Source: Inmirania thermothiophila (GTDB lineage: Bacteria; Pseudomonadota; Gammaproteobacteria; DSM-100275). From it: DNA of 64,000 bases. The notes beneath the pieces were generated by a model that was not told the origin of the DNA, did no database searches, and saw only the letters and a list, made by a program, of their open reading frames with translations. Where the stretch lies: NCBI RefSeq assembly GCF_003751635.1, contig NZ_RJVI01000001.1, positions 228,605-292,604 on the forward strand, read 5' to 3'. Numbering within the stretch: the first letter of the stretch is position 1; every line of letters starts with the position of its first letter. The position numbers and the translations under genes were made by a program. Below are positions 47,194 through 60,257 of the stretch, one piece after another.

Positions 47194-47735
47194 CGGGCCT
47201 CCCCCAGCCAGTGCGTCACGAAGGCCGCGAGGTCGTCGAAGACCGCCACCCCGGCGAGCTCCGGTCCGCCTTCGGCCTCGGTGGCCGCCCCCTTGCCCGT
47301 GCGCACGAGGACCGGGGTCGCCCCGGCGGCGCGCGCGGCCTCGAGGTCGCGCGCCGCATCCCCCACCACCGGCGCCCCGGCGAGGGGCAGCCCGGTGCGG
47401 GCGGCGGCCTCCAGCAGCATCCCGGGCCGCGGCTTGCGGCAGGCGCAACCCTCGCGCGGGCCGTGGGGGCAGAAGAGGATGAGATCCACGGCGGCGCCGA
47501 CCGCCGCCAGCGCCCGCCGCATCACGGCGTGGATCGCGGTGAGCGCCTCCAGATCCAGCAGCCCCCGCGCGATCCCGGACTGGTTGGTGGCCACCACCAC
47601 CGTGTGCCCGGCCTGGTGCAGGCGCGCCACCGCCTCGAGGCTGCCCGGGATCGGCACCCACTCCGCCGGCGACTTGATGAAGGCCTCGGAGTCGTGGTTG
47701 AGGACGCCGTCCCGATCGAGGATCACCAGGGCCAC
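47184..47735 (-). CDS. gmhB: D-glycero-beta-D-manno-heptose-1,7-bisphosphate 7-phosphatase
   Basis: The 183-residue HAD phosphatase of the LPS heptose pathway has nucleophile motif LDRDGVLNHDS, second motif ATNQSGIARG, and the GmhB zinc-binding set CPHGPREGCACRKP (three Cys, one His) before the lysine. Motif IV is VVGDAARDLEAA. It follows glyS by 12 nt; glyQ-glyS-gmhB-plsC is a common gammaproteobacterial order. Confidence 0.93.
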   Translation of the reverse strand: MALVILDRDGVLNHDSEAFIKSPAEWVPIPGSLEAVARLHQAGHTVVVATNQSGIARGLLDLEALTAIHAVMRRALAAVGAAVDLILFCPHGPREGCACRKPRPGMLLEAAARTGLPLAGAPVVGDAARDLEAARAAGATPVLVRTGKGAATEAEGGPELAGVAVFDDLAAFVTHWLGEARCG

Positions 47736-47747
47736 GGGGCGGGCCCC

Positions 47748-50769
<3,022 letters not shown>

Positions 50770-50799
50770 CGGCTCCCCCCGGGCAAACCAAGGCCGCAC

Positions 50800-50805
50800 A
50801 GTATA
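50800..50805 (-). promoter_or_regulatory. -10 box of glyQ promoter
   Basis: The minus-strand TATACT lies 31 nt upstream of the glyQ ATG in the 56-nt spacer after ppx. A matching -35 is not obvious; CCTCAG/GGGGCG-type sequence precedes it. Confidence 0.4.
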
Positions 50806-50825
50806 CCGGAGGGCGCCCGCGCCCC

Positions 50826-52337
50826 TCAGCCCTCCTCCACCGCGAGCTTCCAGCCGGCGGCGGCGAGCAGCGCCCGCTCCTGCTCCAGCGCCACCGCGGT
50901 GAGGGGGCGGCGCGCCAGCGTCCCCGGGGGGAAGTGCAGCCGCAGGCGGCGGCCGCGGGCCTCGGGGCGGGGCAGCGGGCCGCCGCCGGCGCGGTCCCGG
51001 TGCAGCAGCACCGCAAGGCGCAGCAGCACGCACAGGCGCTCGAGCCGGCGCCGCTCGCCCTTGGGGAAGGCGGCGAAGACCGCCCGCGGGAACTTGCGCC
51101 GGTGGCCCCGCACCAGCGCCGCCACCGCCTCCTGCTCCTGGCGCGAGAATCCGGCGAGGTCGGCGTGGGCCACCAGATAGGCGCCGTGCTTGTGGTACTG
51201 GGCGTGGGCGACGGCGAGGCCCACCTCGTGCAGGCGTGCCGCCCAGGCGAGCAGCCGCGGGGCCTGCGGGTCGGCGAGCCCCCAGGCGGCGGCGACGCCG
51301 CGGCGCAGGGCCTCGGCGGTGGCCTCGACGCGGGCCGCCTGCTCGGGATCCACGTGGTAGCGGCGCATCATCGCCGCCACCGCCCGCTCGCGCGCGTCCT
51401 CGTCGTGCAGCCGCCCGAGGAGGTCGTAGAGGATCCCCTCCCGCATCGCCCCCGCCGACACCGTCATCTCCTCGAGCCCGAGGACCTCGAAGACCGCATG
51501 CAGGATCGCGATGCCGCCCGGGAGCACGCGGGCGCGGGCGGGGCGCACCCCCGGAAGACGCAGGGCCTCGACGCGGCCCGCCTCCACCAGGCTGCGGCGC
51601 AGCCGCCGGAGGGCCTGCGCCGTCAGCCCCCCCCGCGCCCAGCCGAGGGCGCGGGCGGCGGCGAGGGCGGCCCGCGCCGTCCCCGAGGAGCCCACCGCCC
51701 GCGCCCAGCCGAGCCGCCGCAGCCGCCCCAGCGCGCCCTCCACCTCCACCTCCGCCGCGAGCTCGGCCTCGCGCATGGCCTCTTCGCCGATCCGCCCCTT
51801 CGGGAAGAAGCGCTCGCTCCAGCTCAGGCAGCCCATGTAGAGGCTCTCCAGCTCCAGCGGCCGGTAGCCCTCGCCGATCACCAGCTCGGTGCTGCCGCCG
51901 CCGATGTCCACCACCAGGGTGCGCAGGTGCGGGTCGGGCAGGGTGTGGGCGACGCCCAGGTAGACCAGGCGGGCCTCCTCGATCCCGGAGACCACCTCCA
52001 CGGGGTGGCCGAGGGCGACCTCGGCGCGGGCGAGGAAGCCCTCCGGGTGGCGGGCGCGGCGCAGGGCGTTGGTGCCGACGGCCCGCACCGTGCCGGGGGC
52101 CATGGTGCGCAGGCGCTGGCCGAAGCGCTCGAGGCAGGCGAGGGCGCGCGCCTCGGCCTGCGGGCGCAGGCGCCCGTCGTCGTCGAGGCCGGCGCCGAGC
52201 TGGACCATCTCGCGCAGGCGGTCGAGCACCCGCAGGGTGCCGCCCTCGGCGCGGGCGATCACCAGGTGGAAGCTGTTGGAGCCCAGGTCCACGGCGGCGA
52301 GGGTGCGCCGCGCAGCGGGCATCGGGGCGACGGCCAC
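50826..52337 (-). CDS. ppx: Exopolyphosphatase (Ppx/GppA family)
   Basis: The 503-residue protein of the sugar-kinase/Hsp70 fold has phosphate motif 1 [15 protein letters not shown], motif 2 [27 protein letters not shown] and a C-terminal HD-like helical domain (about 310-500). It would remove terminal phosphates from polyphosphate. GppA activity on pppGpp cannot be excluded, but E. coli Ppx and this protein share length (513 versus 503). A second start at Met6 is possible. It is divergent from aroE. Confidence 0.92.
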   Translation of the reverse strand: MAVAPMPAARRTLAAVDLGSNSFHLVIARAEGGTLRVLDRLREMVQLGAGLDDDGRLRPQAEARALACLERFGQRLRTMAPGTVRAVGTNALRRARHPEGFLARAEVALGHPVEVVSGIEEARLVYLGVAHTLPDPHLRTLVVDIGGGSTELVIGEGYRPLELESLYMGCLSWSERFFPKGRIGEEAMREAELAAEVEVEGALGRLRRLGWARAVGSSGTARAALAAARALGWARGGLTAQALRRLRRSLVEAGRVEALRLPGVRPARARVLPGGIAILHAVFEVLGLEEMTVSAGAMREGILYDLLGRLHDEDARERAVAAMMRRYHVDPEQAARVEATAEALRRGVAAAWGLADPQAPRLLAWAARLHEVGLAVAHAQYHKHGAYLVAHADLAGFSRQEQEAVAALVRGHRRKFPRAVFAAFPKGERRRLERLCVLLRLAVLLHRDRAGGGPLPRPEARGRRLRLHFPPGTLARRPLTAVALEQERALLAAAGWKLAVEEG

Positions 52338-52359
52338 CGCGCCGTTCCCTCCCAGGGTC

Positions 52360-52365
52360 TATACT
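52360..52365 (+). promoter_or_regulatory. -10 box of aroE promoter in the ppx-aroE divergent spacer
   Basis: TATACT lies 51 nt upstream of the aroE ATG in the 79-nt divergent spacer. The same GTCTATACTGG sequence could also contribute a minus-strand -10 for ppx. No clear -35 is visible. Confidence 0.4.
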
Positions 52366-52416
52366 GGCGGGCCAGCTTAGCCGCTGCGGCCGGGCCGCGT
52401 CACCCGGAGGGGCACC

Positions 52417-53247
52417 ATGAGCGACCGCTACGCCGTGTTCGGCAACCCCGTGAGGCACTCCCTCTCGCCCCGCATCCACGCGCTGTTCGCCGCGGCCACG
52501 GGGCAGGACCTGACCTACGAGGCTGTCGAGGCCCCGGTGGGGGGCTTCCGCGAGGCGGTGCTCGCCTTCCGCGACGCCGGCGGCCGCGGCGCCAACGTCA
52601 CCGTGCCCTTCAAGGAGGAGGCCTACGCCCTGTGCGCGCGGGTGAGCGAGCGCGCCCAGCGCGCCGCGGCGGTGAACACCCTGTCCTTCGAGGCCGGCGG
52701 CGCGGTGGTGGGCGACAACACCGACGGCGCCGGGCTCGTGCGCGACCTCACGCAGCGGCTCGGCCTCGACCTCGGCGGCGCCCGCATCCTCCTTCTCGGC
52801 GCCGGCGGCGCCGCCCGCGGGGTGCTCGGCCCGCTGCTGCTCGAGGGCGCGGCCGAGATCGTCGTCGCCAACCGCACCGAGGCGCGGGCGCGCGCCCTGG
52901 AGCGGGCCTTCGGCGGCCTCGGCCGCGTCCGCGCCTGCGGCCTCGCGGCGATCCCCCCGGGGCCCTACGACCTCGTCCTCAACGCCACCGCGGCCAGCCT
53001 CGCCGGCGAGGTGCCGCCCCTCGACGAGGTCGTGCTCGCGGGCGCGCCCCTCTGCTACGACCTCGCCTACGCCCGCGACGGCCTCACCCCCTTCGTCGCC
53101 TGGGCGCGCGGGCGGGGCCTGCGCGCCGAGGACGGCCTCGGCATGCTGGTGGAGCAGGCGGCCGAGGCCTTCGCCCTCTGGCGCGGGGTGCGGCCCGAGA
53201 CCGCCCCCGTGCTCGCGGCCCTCAGGGGCGGCGCCGCGGGTCAGTAG
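52417..53247 (+). CDS. aroE: Shikimate dehydrogenase
   Basis: The 276-residue NADP-dependent enzyme of the chorismate pathway reduces 3-dehydroshikimate. The N-terminal substrate domain has [18 protein letters not shown] and [13 protein letters not shown] with the catalytic Lys, followed by [11 protein letters not shown]. The Rossmann domain has [16 protein letters not shown] and NRTEARA (NADP-type Arg/Thr). It overlaps the convergent gene yrdA-like by 7 nt at the 3' ends. Confidence 0.96.
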   Translation: MSDRYAVFGNPVRHSLSPRIHALFAAATGQDLTYEAVEAPVGGFREAVLAFRDAGGRGANVTVPFKEEAYALCARVSERAQRAAAVNTLSFEAGGAVVGDNTDGAGLVRDLTQRLGLDLGGARILLLGAGGAARGVLGPLLLEGAAEIVVANRTEARARALERAFGGLGRVRACGLAAIPPGPYDLVLNATAASLAGEVPPLDEVVLAGAPLCYDLAYARDGLTPFVAWARGRGLRAEDGLGMLVEQAAEAFALWRGVRPETAPVLAALRGGAAGQ

Positions 53248-53777
53248 GCGCTTACTTCCGCGTGGCGCCGCGCGAGCGCGACGTAGTGCTCGGCGGAGCG
53301 GGCGAGCCCCTCGCGCTCGTCGGCGCGCAGGGGGCGCGCCGCCCGCGCCGGGCAGCCCAGGTAGAGATGGCCGGAGGCGAGGCGGGCCCCGGGCGGCACG
53401 AGGGCGCCGGCGCCGACGATCACCTCGTCCTCGATCACGGCGCCGTCGAGGACGATGGCGCCGATGCCCACGAGGACGCGGCTGCCCACGGTGCAGCCGT
53501 GGACCACGGCGCGGTGGCCGATGGTGACCTCGTCGCCGATGGCGAGGGGGTGGCCGGGGCGGTCGCCGTGGGGGCCGGTGACGTGGAGCACGGTGCCGTC
53601 CTGGACGTTGGTGCGCCGCCCGATGCGGATGGCGTGGACGTCGCCGCGGGCGACCACGCCGGGCCAGAGCGAGCTGGCGGCGCCCACCGTGACGTCGCCC
53701 ACGACGTAGGCGAGGGGGTGGACGAAGGCCTCGGGGTCGATGCGGGGGCTGCGCCCCGCGAAGGCGGCCACGGTCAC
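53241..53777 (-). CDS. Gamma-carbonic anhydrase-like hexapeptide-repeat protein
   Basis: The 178-residue left-handed beta-helix protein has repeated hexapeptides and the metal-type histidines of the gamma-CA family ([24 protein letters not shown]). It resembles E. coli YrdA, often found next to aroE. Whether it has carbonic anhydrase activity is unknown. The 3' end overlaps aroE by 7 nt in opposite orientation. It lies 10 nt after the glutathione reductase gene and is likely co-transcribed with it. Confidence 0.9.
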   Translation of the reverse strand: MTVAAFAGRSPRIDPEAFVHPLAYVVGDVTVGAASSLWPGVVARGDVHAIRIGRRTNVQDGTVLHVTGPHGDRPGHPLAIGDEVTIGHRAVVHGCTVGSRVLVGIGAIVLDGAVIEDEVIVGAGALVPPGARLASGHLYLGCPARAARPLRADEREGLARSAEHYVALARRHAEVSAY

Positions 53778-53787
53778 GGCGGTGCCC

Positions 53788-55134
53788 TCAGCGCATGGTC
53801 ACCAGCTCCTCGGCGCTGGTGGGGTGGATGGCGACGGTGCGGTCGAGGTCGGCCTTGGTGGCGCCCATGCGCAGCGCCACCGCGAAGCCCTGCAGGATCT
53901 CGTCGGCGTCTCGGCCGATGACGTGCAGGCCCACCACCCGCTCCTGCGCGCCCACGCACACGAGCTTCATGGCGGTGCGGGTGTCGCGTCCGGAGAGGGC
54001 GTGGTAGAGGGGGGTGAAGCGGGTCGTGTAGCACTTGACCGCCTCGCCGTGGAGGTCGCGGGCCTCGTCCTCGGACAGGCCCACGGTGCCGATGGGGGGG
54101 TGGCTGAACACCACCGTGGGGATGAGCTCGTAGTCCAGGCGGGCGTCGGGGCGGCCGCCGAAGAGGCGGTCGGCGAGCCGCCGCCCGGCGGCGATGGCCA
54201 CCGGCGTGAGCATGGCGCGGCCGGTGACGTCGCCGACGGCGTAGATGCCGGGGACGTTGGTGTTCTGGTAGGCGTCCACGGGGATGTGGCCGTCGGCGTC
54301 CACCTCCACCCCCGCGGCCTCGAGGCCGAGGCCCTCGGTGTTGGGCCGCCGGCCGATGGCCCAGATGACGGCGTCGAAGCCGCCGAGCACCTGGCCCTGG
54401 ACGCAGCAGATGGCGAGCCCGTCGCCGTCGCGGCGCAGGGACCCGATCTGGGCCCGCGGGATGATGTTGACGCCTTGCGCGAGCATCTCCTCCATGAGGG
54501 CCTCGCGCAGCATGGGGTCGAAGCGGCGCAGGAGCTGCTCGCCGCGCAGCAGCAGGGTGACCTCGGCGCCGAGGGCGTTGAGCACCCCCGCGATCTCCAC
54601 CGCGATGTAGCCTGCGCCCACCACCGCGACGCGGCGCGGCAGCGCCTCGAGGGCGAAGAAGCCGTCGGAGGTGAGGCCGAGCTGGGCGCCCTCCACCGCC
54701 GGCACCGCGGGGCGCCCGCCCGGGGCGAGGACGATGTGCTCGGCCGCCAGCCGTCGCCCGTCCACCTCCACCGTGCGCGCGTCCACCAGCCGCGCCTCGC
54801 CCTCGACGAGGGTGATGTCGCTGTCGGCGAGGTAGTTGCGATACCAGTCGTTGATCCCCTGGATGTGGCGGTCGCGGGCCGCCTTCAGCGCCTTCCAGTC
54901 GTGGCCGCGGAGCTCGACGTCGAAGCCGTAGCCGCGCGCGTCCTCCAGGGTCTCGGCGACGTGGGCGGCGTACCACATCATCTTCTTGGGAACGCAGCCG
55001 AGGTTGACGCAGGTGCCGCCCAGGCGGGCACGCTCGACGAGGGCGCAGCGGGCGCCGTGGGCGGCGGCGCGCTCGGCCACCGACAGGCCGCCGCTGCCGC
55101 CGCCGATGGCGATGAGGTCGAACTGCTCGGGCAT
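53788..55134 (-). CDS. gor: Glutathione-disulfide reductase
   Basis: The 448-residue flavoprotein disulfide reductase has FAD motif [20 protein letters not shown] and redox-active disulfide [16 protein letters not shown]. The NADP domain carries [21 protein letters not shown], and the C-terminal motif [12 protein letters not shown] bears the catalytic His-Glu pair. VNLGCVPKK followed by this C-terminus indicates glutathione reductase rather than lipoamide dehydrogenase. It is divergent from prlC, with 69 nt between starts. Confidence 0.94.
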   Translation of the reverse strand: MPEQFDLIAIGGGSGGLSVAERAAAHGARCALVERARLGGTCVNLGCVPKKMMWYAAHVAETLEDARGYGFDVELRGHDWKALKAARDRHIQGINDWYRNYLADSDITLVEGEARLVDARTVEVDGRRLAAEHIVLAPGGRPAVPAVEGAQLGLTSDGFFALEALPRRVAVVGAGYIAVEIAGVLNALGAEVTLLLRGEQLLRRFDPMLREALMEEMLAQGVNIIPRAQIGSLRRDGDGLAICCVQGQVLGGFDAVIWAIGRRPNTEGLGLEAAGVEVDADGHIPVDAYQNTNVPGIYAVGDVTGRAMLTPVAIAAGRRLADRLFGGRPDARLDYELIPTVVFSHPPIGTVGLSEDEARDLHGEAVKCYTTRFTPLYHALSGRDTRTAMKLVCVGAQERVVGLHVIGRDADEILQGFAVALRMGATKADLDRTVAIHPTSAEELVTMR

Positions 55135-55165
55135 GCTCCACCCTCCGGTGCCGTGGAGTGCCGAT

Positions 55166-55173
55166 TGTATACT
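55166..55173. promoter_or_regulatory. Overlapping divergent -10 boxes for gor and prlC
   Basis: The sequence TGTATACT contains TATACT on the plus strand (55168-55173), 30 nt before the prlC ATG, and TATACA on the minus strand (55166-55171), 31 nt before the gor ATG. The shared GTATAC core means the two promoters could compete. No strong -35 is visible on either side. Confidence 0.35.
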
Positions 55174-55203
55174 GGGCGGCCGTGCCGGTCCCCGGAGCCG
55201 CCC

Positions 55204-57258
55204 ATGAGCGACAACCCCCTGCTGCGCGACGCCCCCTACCCGCCCTTCGACGCCATCCGGCCCGAGCACGCCGAGCCCGCCATCGACCAGGTGCTGGCGG
55301 AGAACCGCCGTCGCGTGGCGGAGCTGGCCGGCCAGGTGCGGCCCACCTGGGCGTCCCTGGTGGTGCCGCTGGAGGCGATCGAGGAGCGGCTCGAGCGCAC
55401 CTGGGCGCCAGTCTCCCACCTCAACGCGGTGATGAACTCCGAGGCCTGGCGCGAGGCCTACAACCGCTGCCTGCCCAAGCTCACCGACTACGCCACCGAG
55501 CTCGGCCAGAACGAGGCCCTCTACCGCGCCTTCCGCGCCCTGCGCGAGGGCGAGGCCTACCCGCGGCTGGAGCCCGCGGGGCAGCGCCTGGTGGACAACG
55601 CGCTGCGCGACTTCCGCCTCTCGGGGGTGGAGCTCGCCGGGCCCGAGCGCGCGCGCTTCCGCGCCATCCAGGAGGAGCTGGCGCGGCTCGGCACCCGCTT
55701 CGAGGAGAACCTCCTCGACGCCACCCAGGCCTGGAAGCGCCGAGCCAGCGCGGAGGAGCTCGCGGGCCTGCCGGAGACCGCGCTGGCGCTTGCGCGCCGG
55801 TACGCCGAGCGGGAGGGGGTGGACGGGTATCTCCTCACCCTCGAGATGCCCTGCTACCTCGCGGTCATGGGCCACGCCCGCTCGCGCGCCCTGCGCCGCG
55901 AGGTCTACGAGGCCTACGTCACCCGCGCCTCCGACCGCGGCCCCCACGCCGGGCGCTTCGACAACGGCCCGGTCATGGAGCGCATCCTCGCCCTGCGCCA
56001 CGAGGCGGCGCGGCTGCTCGGCTTCGCCTCCTACGCCGAGCTCTCCCTCGCCACCAAGATGGCCTCCTCGGTGGAGGAGGTGCTCGGCTTCCTGCGCGAG
56101 CTCGCCCGCCACAGCCGCCCCGCCGCCGAGCGCGAGCTGGCCGAGCTTGCCGCCTTCGCCCGCGAGCGCGACGGCCTCGAGCGGCTCGAGGCCTGGGACA
56201 TCGCCTACTACGCCGAGCGCATGCGCGAGGAGCGGCTGGGGCTGGCGGAGGAGGCGCTCCGGCCCTACTTCCCGCTGCCGCGGGTGCTGGAGGGGATGTT
56301 CGAGGTGGTGCGGCGGCTGTTCGGCATCACCGTGCGCCCCCGCGCGGGGGTGCCGGTGTGGCACCCCGACGTCAGCTTCCACGAGATCGTGGACGAGGAC
56401 GGGACCGTGCTCGGCGGCTTCTGGCTCGACCCCTACGCCCGCCCCCACAAGCGGGGCGGGGCGTGGATGGACGAGTGCCGGGCGCGGCTGCGCCGCGACG
56501 GGGCGGTCCAGACGCCGCTCGCCTTCCTCACCTGCAACTTCACGCCCCCGGTGCAGGGGCGGCCGGCGCTGCTCACCCACGACGAGGTCCTGACCCTGTT
56601 CCACGAGTTCGGCCACGGCCTACACCACCTCCTGACCCGCATCGACTGGCCCAGCGTCGGCGGCATCCGCGGCGTGCCCTGGGACGCGGTGGAGCTGCCG
56701 AGCCAGTTCCTCGAGAACTGGTGCTGGGAGGCCGAGGCCCTGGCGCTGATCTCCGGCCACTACGAGACCGGCGAGCCGCTGCCGCGGGCGCTGCTCGAGC
56801 GGCTGCGGGCGGCGCGCAACTTCCACGCCGGGCTGCAGATGGTGCGCCAGCTCGAGTTCGCCCTCTTCGACATGCGCCTGCACGCCGAGTACGACCCGGC
56901 GCGCGGCGGGCGCGTCTACGAGATCCTCGAGGCGGTGCGCGAGGAGGTGGCGGTGGTGCGCCCGCCCGCCTTCAACCGCTTCGCCCACGGCTTCTCCCAC
57001 ATCTTCGCCGGCGGCTACGGGGCCGGCTACTACAGCTACAAGTGGGCCGAGGTGCTGGCCGCCGACGCCTACTCGGCCTTCGAGGAGGCGGGGGTGTTCG
57101 ATGCCGCCACCGGGCGGCGCTTCCGGCGCGAGATCCTCGAGCAGGGCGGGGCGCGCGAGCCGATGGCGCTGTTCGTGGCCTTCCGCGGGCGGCCGCCGCG
57201 GGTCGAGCCGCTGCTGCGCCACAGCGGCATCGAGCCGGTGCAGGAGCAGCCGCAGTGA
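55204..57258 (+). CDS. prlC: Oligopeptidase A (M3 family metallopeptidase)
   Basis: The 684-residue zinc peptidase of family M3 has the [13 protein letters not shown] motif near residue 465, with the third ligand Glu in [11 protein letters not shown]. The FLTCNFTPP and [17 protein letters not shown] segments of oligopeptidase A/thimet-type enzymes are also present. It degrades cytoplasmic peptides, including signal-peptide remnants. Length matches E. coli PrlC (680). The stop overlaps the xthA start as GTGA. Confidence 0.95.
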   Translation: MSDNPLLRDAPYPPFDAIRPEHAEPAIDQVLAENRRRVAELAGQVRPTWASLVVPLEAIEERLERTWAPVSHLNAVMNSEAWREAYNRCLPKLTDYATELGQNEALYRAFRALREGEAYPRLEPAGQRLVDNALRDFRLSGVELAGPERARFRAIQEELARLGTRFEENLLDATQAWKRRASAEELAGLPETALALARRYAEREGVDGYLLTLEMPCYLAVMGHARSRALRREVYEAYVTRASDRGPHAGRFDNGPVMERILALRHEAARLLGFASYAELSLATKMASSVEEVLGFLRELARHSRPAAERELAELAAFARERDGLERLEAWDIAYYAERMREERLGLAEEALRPYFPLPRVLEGMFEVVRRLFGITVRPRAGVPVWHPDVSFHEIVDEDGTVLGGFWLDPYARPHKRGGAWMDECRARLRRDGAVQTPLAFLTCNFTPPVQGRPALLTHDEVLTLFHEFGHGLHHLLTRIDWPSVGGIRGVPWDAVELPSQFLENWCWEAEALALISGHYETGEPLPRALLERLRAARNFHAGLQMVRQLEFALFDMRLHAEYDPARGGRVYEILEAVREEVAVVRPPAFNRFAHGFSHIFAGGYGAGYYSYKWAEVLAADAYSAFEEAGVFDAATGRRFRREILEQGGAREPMALFVAFRGRPPRVEPLLRHSGIEPVQEQPQ

Positions 57259-58031
57259 GGGTCGCCACCTGGAACGTCAACTCCCTGCGCGTGCGCCTGC
57301 CCCAGGTGCTCGCCTGGCTCGCGGCCGAGGCCCCGGACGTGCTCGCGCTGCAGGAGACCAAGGTCCCCGACGAGGCCTTCCCCGCGCTGGAGTTCCGGGA
57401 GGCGGGCTATCACGTGGTCTTCGCCGGCGAGAAGACCTACAACGGGGTCGCCATCGTCTCCCGTCTCCCCCCCGCCGAGGTGGCCGACGCCCTGCCGGGG
57501 GCCCCCGACGGGCAGCGCCGCTATCTCGCCGCCACCTGCGGGCCGTTGCGGGTGATCGACGTCTACGTCCCCAACGGCCAGGCCGTGGGCAGCGACAAGT
57601 TCGCCTACAAGCTGGCCTGGATGGAGGCGCTGGCGGCGCAGGTGCGCGCGGAGCTGGCGCGCCACCCGCTGCTCGTGGTCCTGGGGGACTTCAACGTCGC
57701 CCCGGAGGACCGCGACGTGCACGATCCCGAGCTCTGGCGCGAGCGGGTGCTGGCCAGCACGCCCGAGCGCGAGGCCTTCCGCGCGCTGCTGGAGGCGGGC
57801 CTGTGCGACGTCCTGCGCCGGATCACGGGGGAGGCCGGCATCCACACCTGGTGGGACTACCGCATGAACGCCTACCGCCGGGGCATGGGGCTTCGCATCG
57901 ACCACGTGCTCGCGAGCCCCGCGCTGTGCGGGCGGGTGCGCGCCTGCCGCGTGGACCGCGCGCCGCGCGAGGGCGAGCGCCCCTCCGACCACGCCCCGGT
58001 GGTGGCCGAGTTCGACCTGGCCGGGTCCTGA
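57255..58031 (+). CDS. xthA: Exodeoxyribonuclease III (AP endonuclease)
   Basis: The 258-residue EEP-fold nuclease has ATWNVNSLRVRLPQVLAWL, LALQETKVPDEAFP, YNGVAIVSR, GDFNVAPEDRDVHDP and the C-terminal catalytic SDHAPVVAEF. It cleaves at abasic sites and degrades 3' ends. The start is GTG 57255, in a 4-nt overlap with prlC. Family length is about 260. Confidence 0.95.
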   Translation: MRVATWNVNSLRVRLPQVLAWLAAEAPDVLALQETKVPDEAFPALEFREAGYHVVFAGEKTYNGVAIVSRLPPAEVADALPGAPDGQRRYLAATCGPLRVIDVYVPNGQAVGSDKFAYKLAWMEALAAQVRAELARHPLLVVLGDFNVAPEDRDVHDPELWRERVLASTPEREAFRALLEAGLCDVLRRITGEAGIHTWWDYRMNAYRRGMGLRIDHVLASPALCGRVRACRVDRAPREGERPSDHAPVVAEFDLAGS

Positions 58032-58050
58032 CCCGCGAGGAGGTACCGCG

Positions 58051-58374
58051 ATGACGACCGAGGTGGGCTCCCTGCGCGTGATCGCCGACGTGACCATCGT
58101 GCCCCTGGGGGTGGGGCTCTCGCTCTCGCCCTACGTGGCGGCCTGCGAGCGGGTCTTCGCCGAGGCGGGGCTGAAGACCCGCCTGCACGCCTACGGCACC
58201 AACGTCGAGGGCACCTGGGACGAGGTCATGGCGGCGATCCGGCGCTGCCACGAGGTGCTGCACGGGATGGGGGTGCCCCGCCTGAGCACCAGCATCAAGA
58301 TCGGCACCCGCACCGACCGCGACCAGAGCATGGAGGACAAGGTGGCGAGCGTCGAGGCCAAGCTCGCCCGGTGA
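58051..58374 (+). CDS. MTH1187/YkoF-type thiamine-binding family protein (DUF77)
   Basis: The 107-residue small alpha/beta protein has VTIVPLGVGLSLSPYVAACERVF, HAYGTNVEGTWDEVMAAIRRCHEVLHGMG and RLSTSIKIGTRTD, the MTH1187-family pattern. Family members bind thiamine or related compounds in crystal structures; a physiological role is not settled. It lies 19 nt after xthA and 27 nt before an MFS gene. No TPP riboswitch or thiamine gene is nearby. Confidence 0.88.
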   Translation: MTTEVGSLRVIADVTIVPLGVGLSLSPYVAACERVFAEAGLKTRLHAYGTNVEGTWDEVMAAIRRCHEVLHGMGVPRLSTSIKIGTRTDRDQSMEDKVASVEAKLAR

Positions 58375-58401
58375 GCGGCGCCGACACAGCGCGGCGGCGC
58401 C

Positions 58402-59619
58402 ATGGCCGCTGAGGGGACCGGGCGGGCCCTCGCCGTCCTCGCCGGCGGGGCGGCGGCGATCTTCGCCGCCCTCGGCGTCGGCCGCTTCGCCCTCGGCATG
58501 CTCCTGCCCGGCACCGGGGCCGGCCTCGGTCTCGGCTACGCCGAGATGGGGCTGCTCGGGACCGCCAACTTCGTCGGCTACCTGGCGGCGGTGCTGGCGG
58601 CGGGTCCCGTCGCCGAGCGCTTCGGGGCGCGGCGCGTGGTGGCCGCCTCGGTGGTGCTGGTGGGGGCCTCCATGCTCGGGGTCGCGGCGGCGCCGTCCTT
58701 CGCCGCCGCCGCGCTCCTCTACGCCCTCACCGGCTTCGGCAGCGGCGCCGCCAACGTCCCGGTGATGGCCCTGGTCTCGGCCTGGTTCGCGCCCCGCCTG
58801 CGCGGGCGGGCGGCGGGGCTGGTGGTCTCGGCCAACGGCATCGCCATCGCCCTCGCCGGGCAGGGGGTGCCGGTGCTGGCCGCCGCCCCCGGCGGCTGGC
58901 GCACGGCGTGGGCGGCCCTCGGGCTGCTCTGCCTCGCCTGCGCCGCCCTCGCCGGGTGGCTGCTGCGCGACGACCCGGCGCGGCTGGGCCTCGAGCCGGT
59001 GGGGGGGCGGCAGGCGGTGCCGGCCGGGGGCGGGCGGTTGCCGCCGGGGCTGGTGGCCCACCTCGGCGCGGTCTACTTCGCCTTCGGCGCCACCTACGTG
59101 GTCTACGCCACCTTCGTGGTCACCACCCTCATCGACGATCACGGCATGGCGGCGGAGCGCGCCGGCGACTTCTGGAGCCTGGTGGGGCTGCTGAGCCTGG
59201 CCTCGGGGCCGCTCTTCGGGGGGCTGTCCGACCGCATCGGGCGGCGGCGCGGCCTCGCCCTCGTCTTCGCCCTGCAGACCGTGGCCTACGGGCTCATGGC
59301 GCTGCGCCCGGGGACGGCCGGGGTGCTCGTCTCGGTGGTGCTCTACGGCGTCTCGGCCTGGGCCATCCCCACCATCATGGCGGCGGCGGTGGGCGATCTG
59401 GTGGGGGCTGCGCGCGCAGGGACCGTCTTCGGCTGGATCACCTTCGTCTTCGCCCTCGGCCAGGTGGCCGGGCCGGCGGGGGCGGGGTGGCTGGCCGAGC
59501 GCGTCGGCGGCTTCGGCCCCGCCTACGGGGCGGCCGCCGTCCTCACCGCGGCCGGGACCGCCCTCAGCCTCGCCCTGCGTTCCCGCCGCCCCCCGGCCAT
59601 GATGGAGGAGACCCCATGA
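58402..59619 (+). CDS. Major facilitator superfamily transporter
   Basis: The 405-residue protein has twelve hydrophobic helices in two halves. The MFS loop motif appears as AERFGARRVVAAS after helix 2 and as GGLSDRIGRRRGLALVF after helix 8. It resembles the YbfB/YjiJ-like group. Substrate is unknown. The stop overlaps the next start as ATGA, so the two proteins are probably made together. Confidence 0.88.
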   Translation: MAAEGTGRALAVLAGGAAAIFAALGVGRFALGMLLPGTGAGLGLGYAEMGLLGTANFVGYLAAVLAAGPVAERFGARRVVAASVVLVGASMLGVAAAPSFAAAALLYALTGFGSGAANVPVMALVSAWFAPRLRGRAAGLVVSANGIAIALAGQGVPVLAAAPGGWRTAWAALGLLCLACAALAGWLLRDDPARLGLEPVGGRQAVPAGGGRLPPGLVAHLGAVYFAFGATYVVYATFVVTTLIDDHGMAAERAGDFWSLVGLLSLASGPLFGGLSDRIGRRRGLALVFALQTVAYGLMALRPGTAGVLVSVVLYGVSAWAIPTIMAAAVGDLVGAARAGTVFGWITFVFALGQVAGPAGAGWLAERVGGFGPAYGAAAVLTAAGTALSLALRSRRPPAMMEETP

Positions 59620-60197
59620 GCGTGATCCGCAGTCCCCTCGGGCGCGTGCCGTGGTACGTGCGGCTCTTCTTCTGGAACCAGCGCCGCCGCTACGGCAAGG
59701 TGCTGGAGCCGGCACGACTCTGGGCGCGCAGCCCCCGGGTCTTCGCCGGCGTCGCCCTCCTCTACGGTGCGTTGGACCGGCGCAGCTCTCCCATCGAGCC
59801 GGCCCTGCGCGCGCTGGTGACGGTGCGCGTCTCGCAGCTCAACTGGTGCCGCTTCTGCGTCGACATCAACTGCGCCCTGGGGATGCGCCGCGGCGTTCCG
59901 TGGGAGAAGCTGGCGGATCTGGAACGCTTCGAGGACAGCCCCCATTTCGACGAGCGCGAGCGCGCGGTGCTGCGCTACGCCGAGGCGGTCACCCTGAGCG
60001 ACCGCCAGCCGGGGCCGGAGCACTTCGAGGCCCTGCGCCGGCACTTCGACGACGACGGCATCGTGGAGCTGACCGCGCTCATCGCGTTCCAGAACCTGTC
60101 GTCGAAGTTCAACGCCGCCCTCGGCGTCGAGCCGCAGGGGTTCTGCCGTGTCCCGGACGTGTCCCGGGTCACGACGGACCCGGACGAACACCGCTAG
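59616..60197 (+). CDS. Carboxymuconolactone decarboxylase/AhpD-like protein with CxxC
   Basis: The 193-residue helical protein has the AhpD-fold core RALVTVRVSQLNWCRFCVDINCALG: a Cys78-x2-Cys81 pair with Cys86 close by, but no His where AhpD has CxxCxxxH. The latter half (FDERERAVLRYAEAVTLS, ELTALIAFQNLSSKFNAALGV) matches the CMD/peroxidase-related family. A redox role is likely from the CxxC, but the substrate is unknown. It is translationally coupled to the upstream transporter by ATGA. Confidence 0.82.
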   Translation: MSVIRSPLGRVPWYVRLFFWNQRRRYGKVLEPARLWARSPRVFAGVALLYGALDRRSSPIEPALRALVTVRVSQLNWCRFCVDINCALGMRRGVPWEKLADLERFEDSPHFDERERAVLRYAEAVTLSDRQPGPEHFEALRRHFDDDGIVELTALIAFQNLSSKFNAALGVEPQGFCRVPDVSRVTTDPDEHR

Positions 60198-60257
60198 AAT
60201 GACAACGTGGGCACCGAGAAATCGCCGTGCCGGGAGGTCGGAGCGAGGAATGGAGCG

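Noticed and set aside
58032-58050. TPP riboswitch for the thiamine-binding family gene
   Set aside because: The 19-nt spacer from xthA is far too short and holds only a ribosome-binding site (GAGGAGG).
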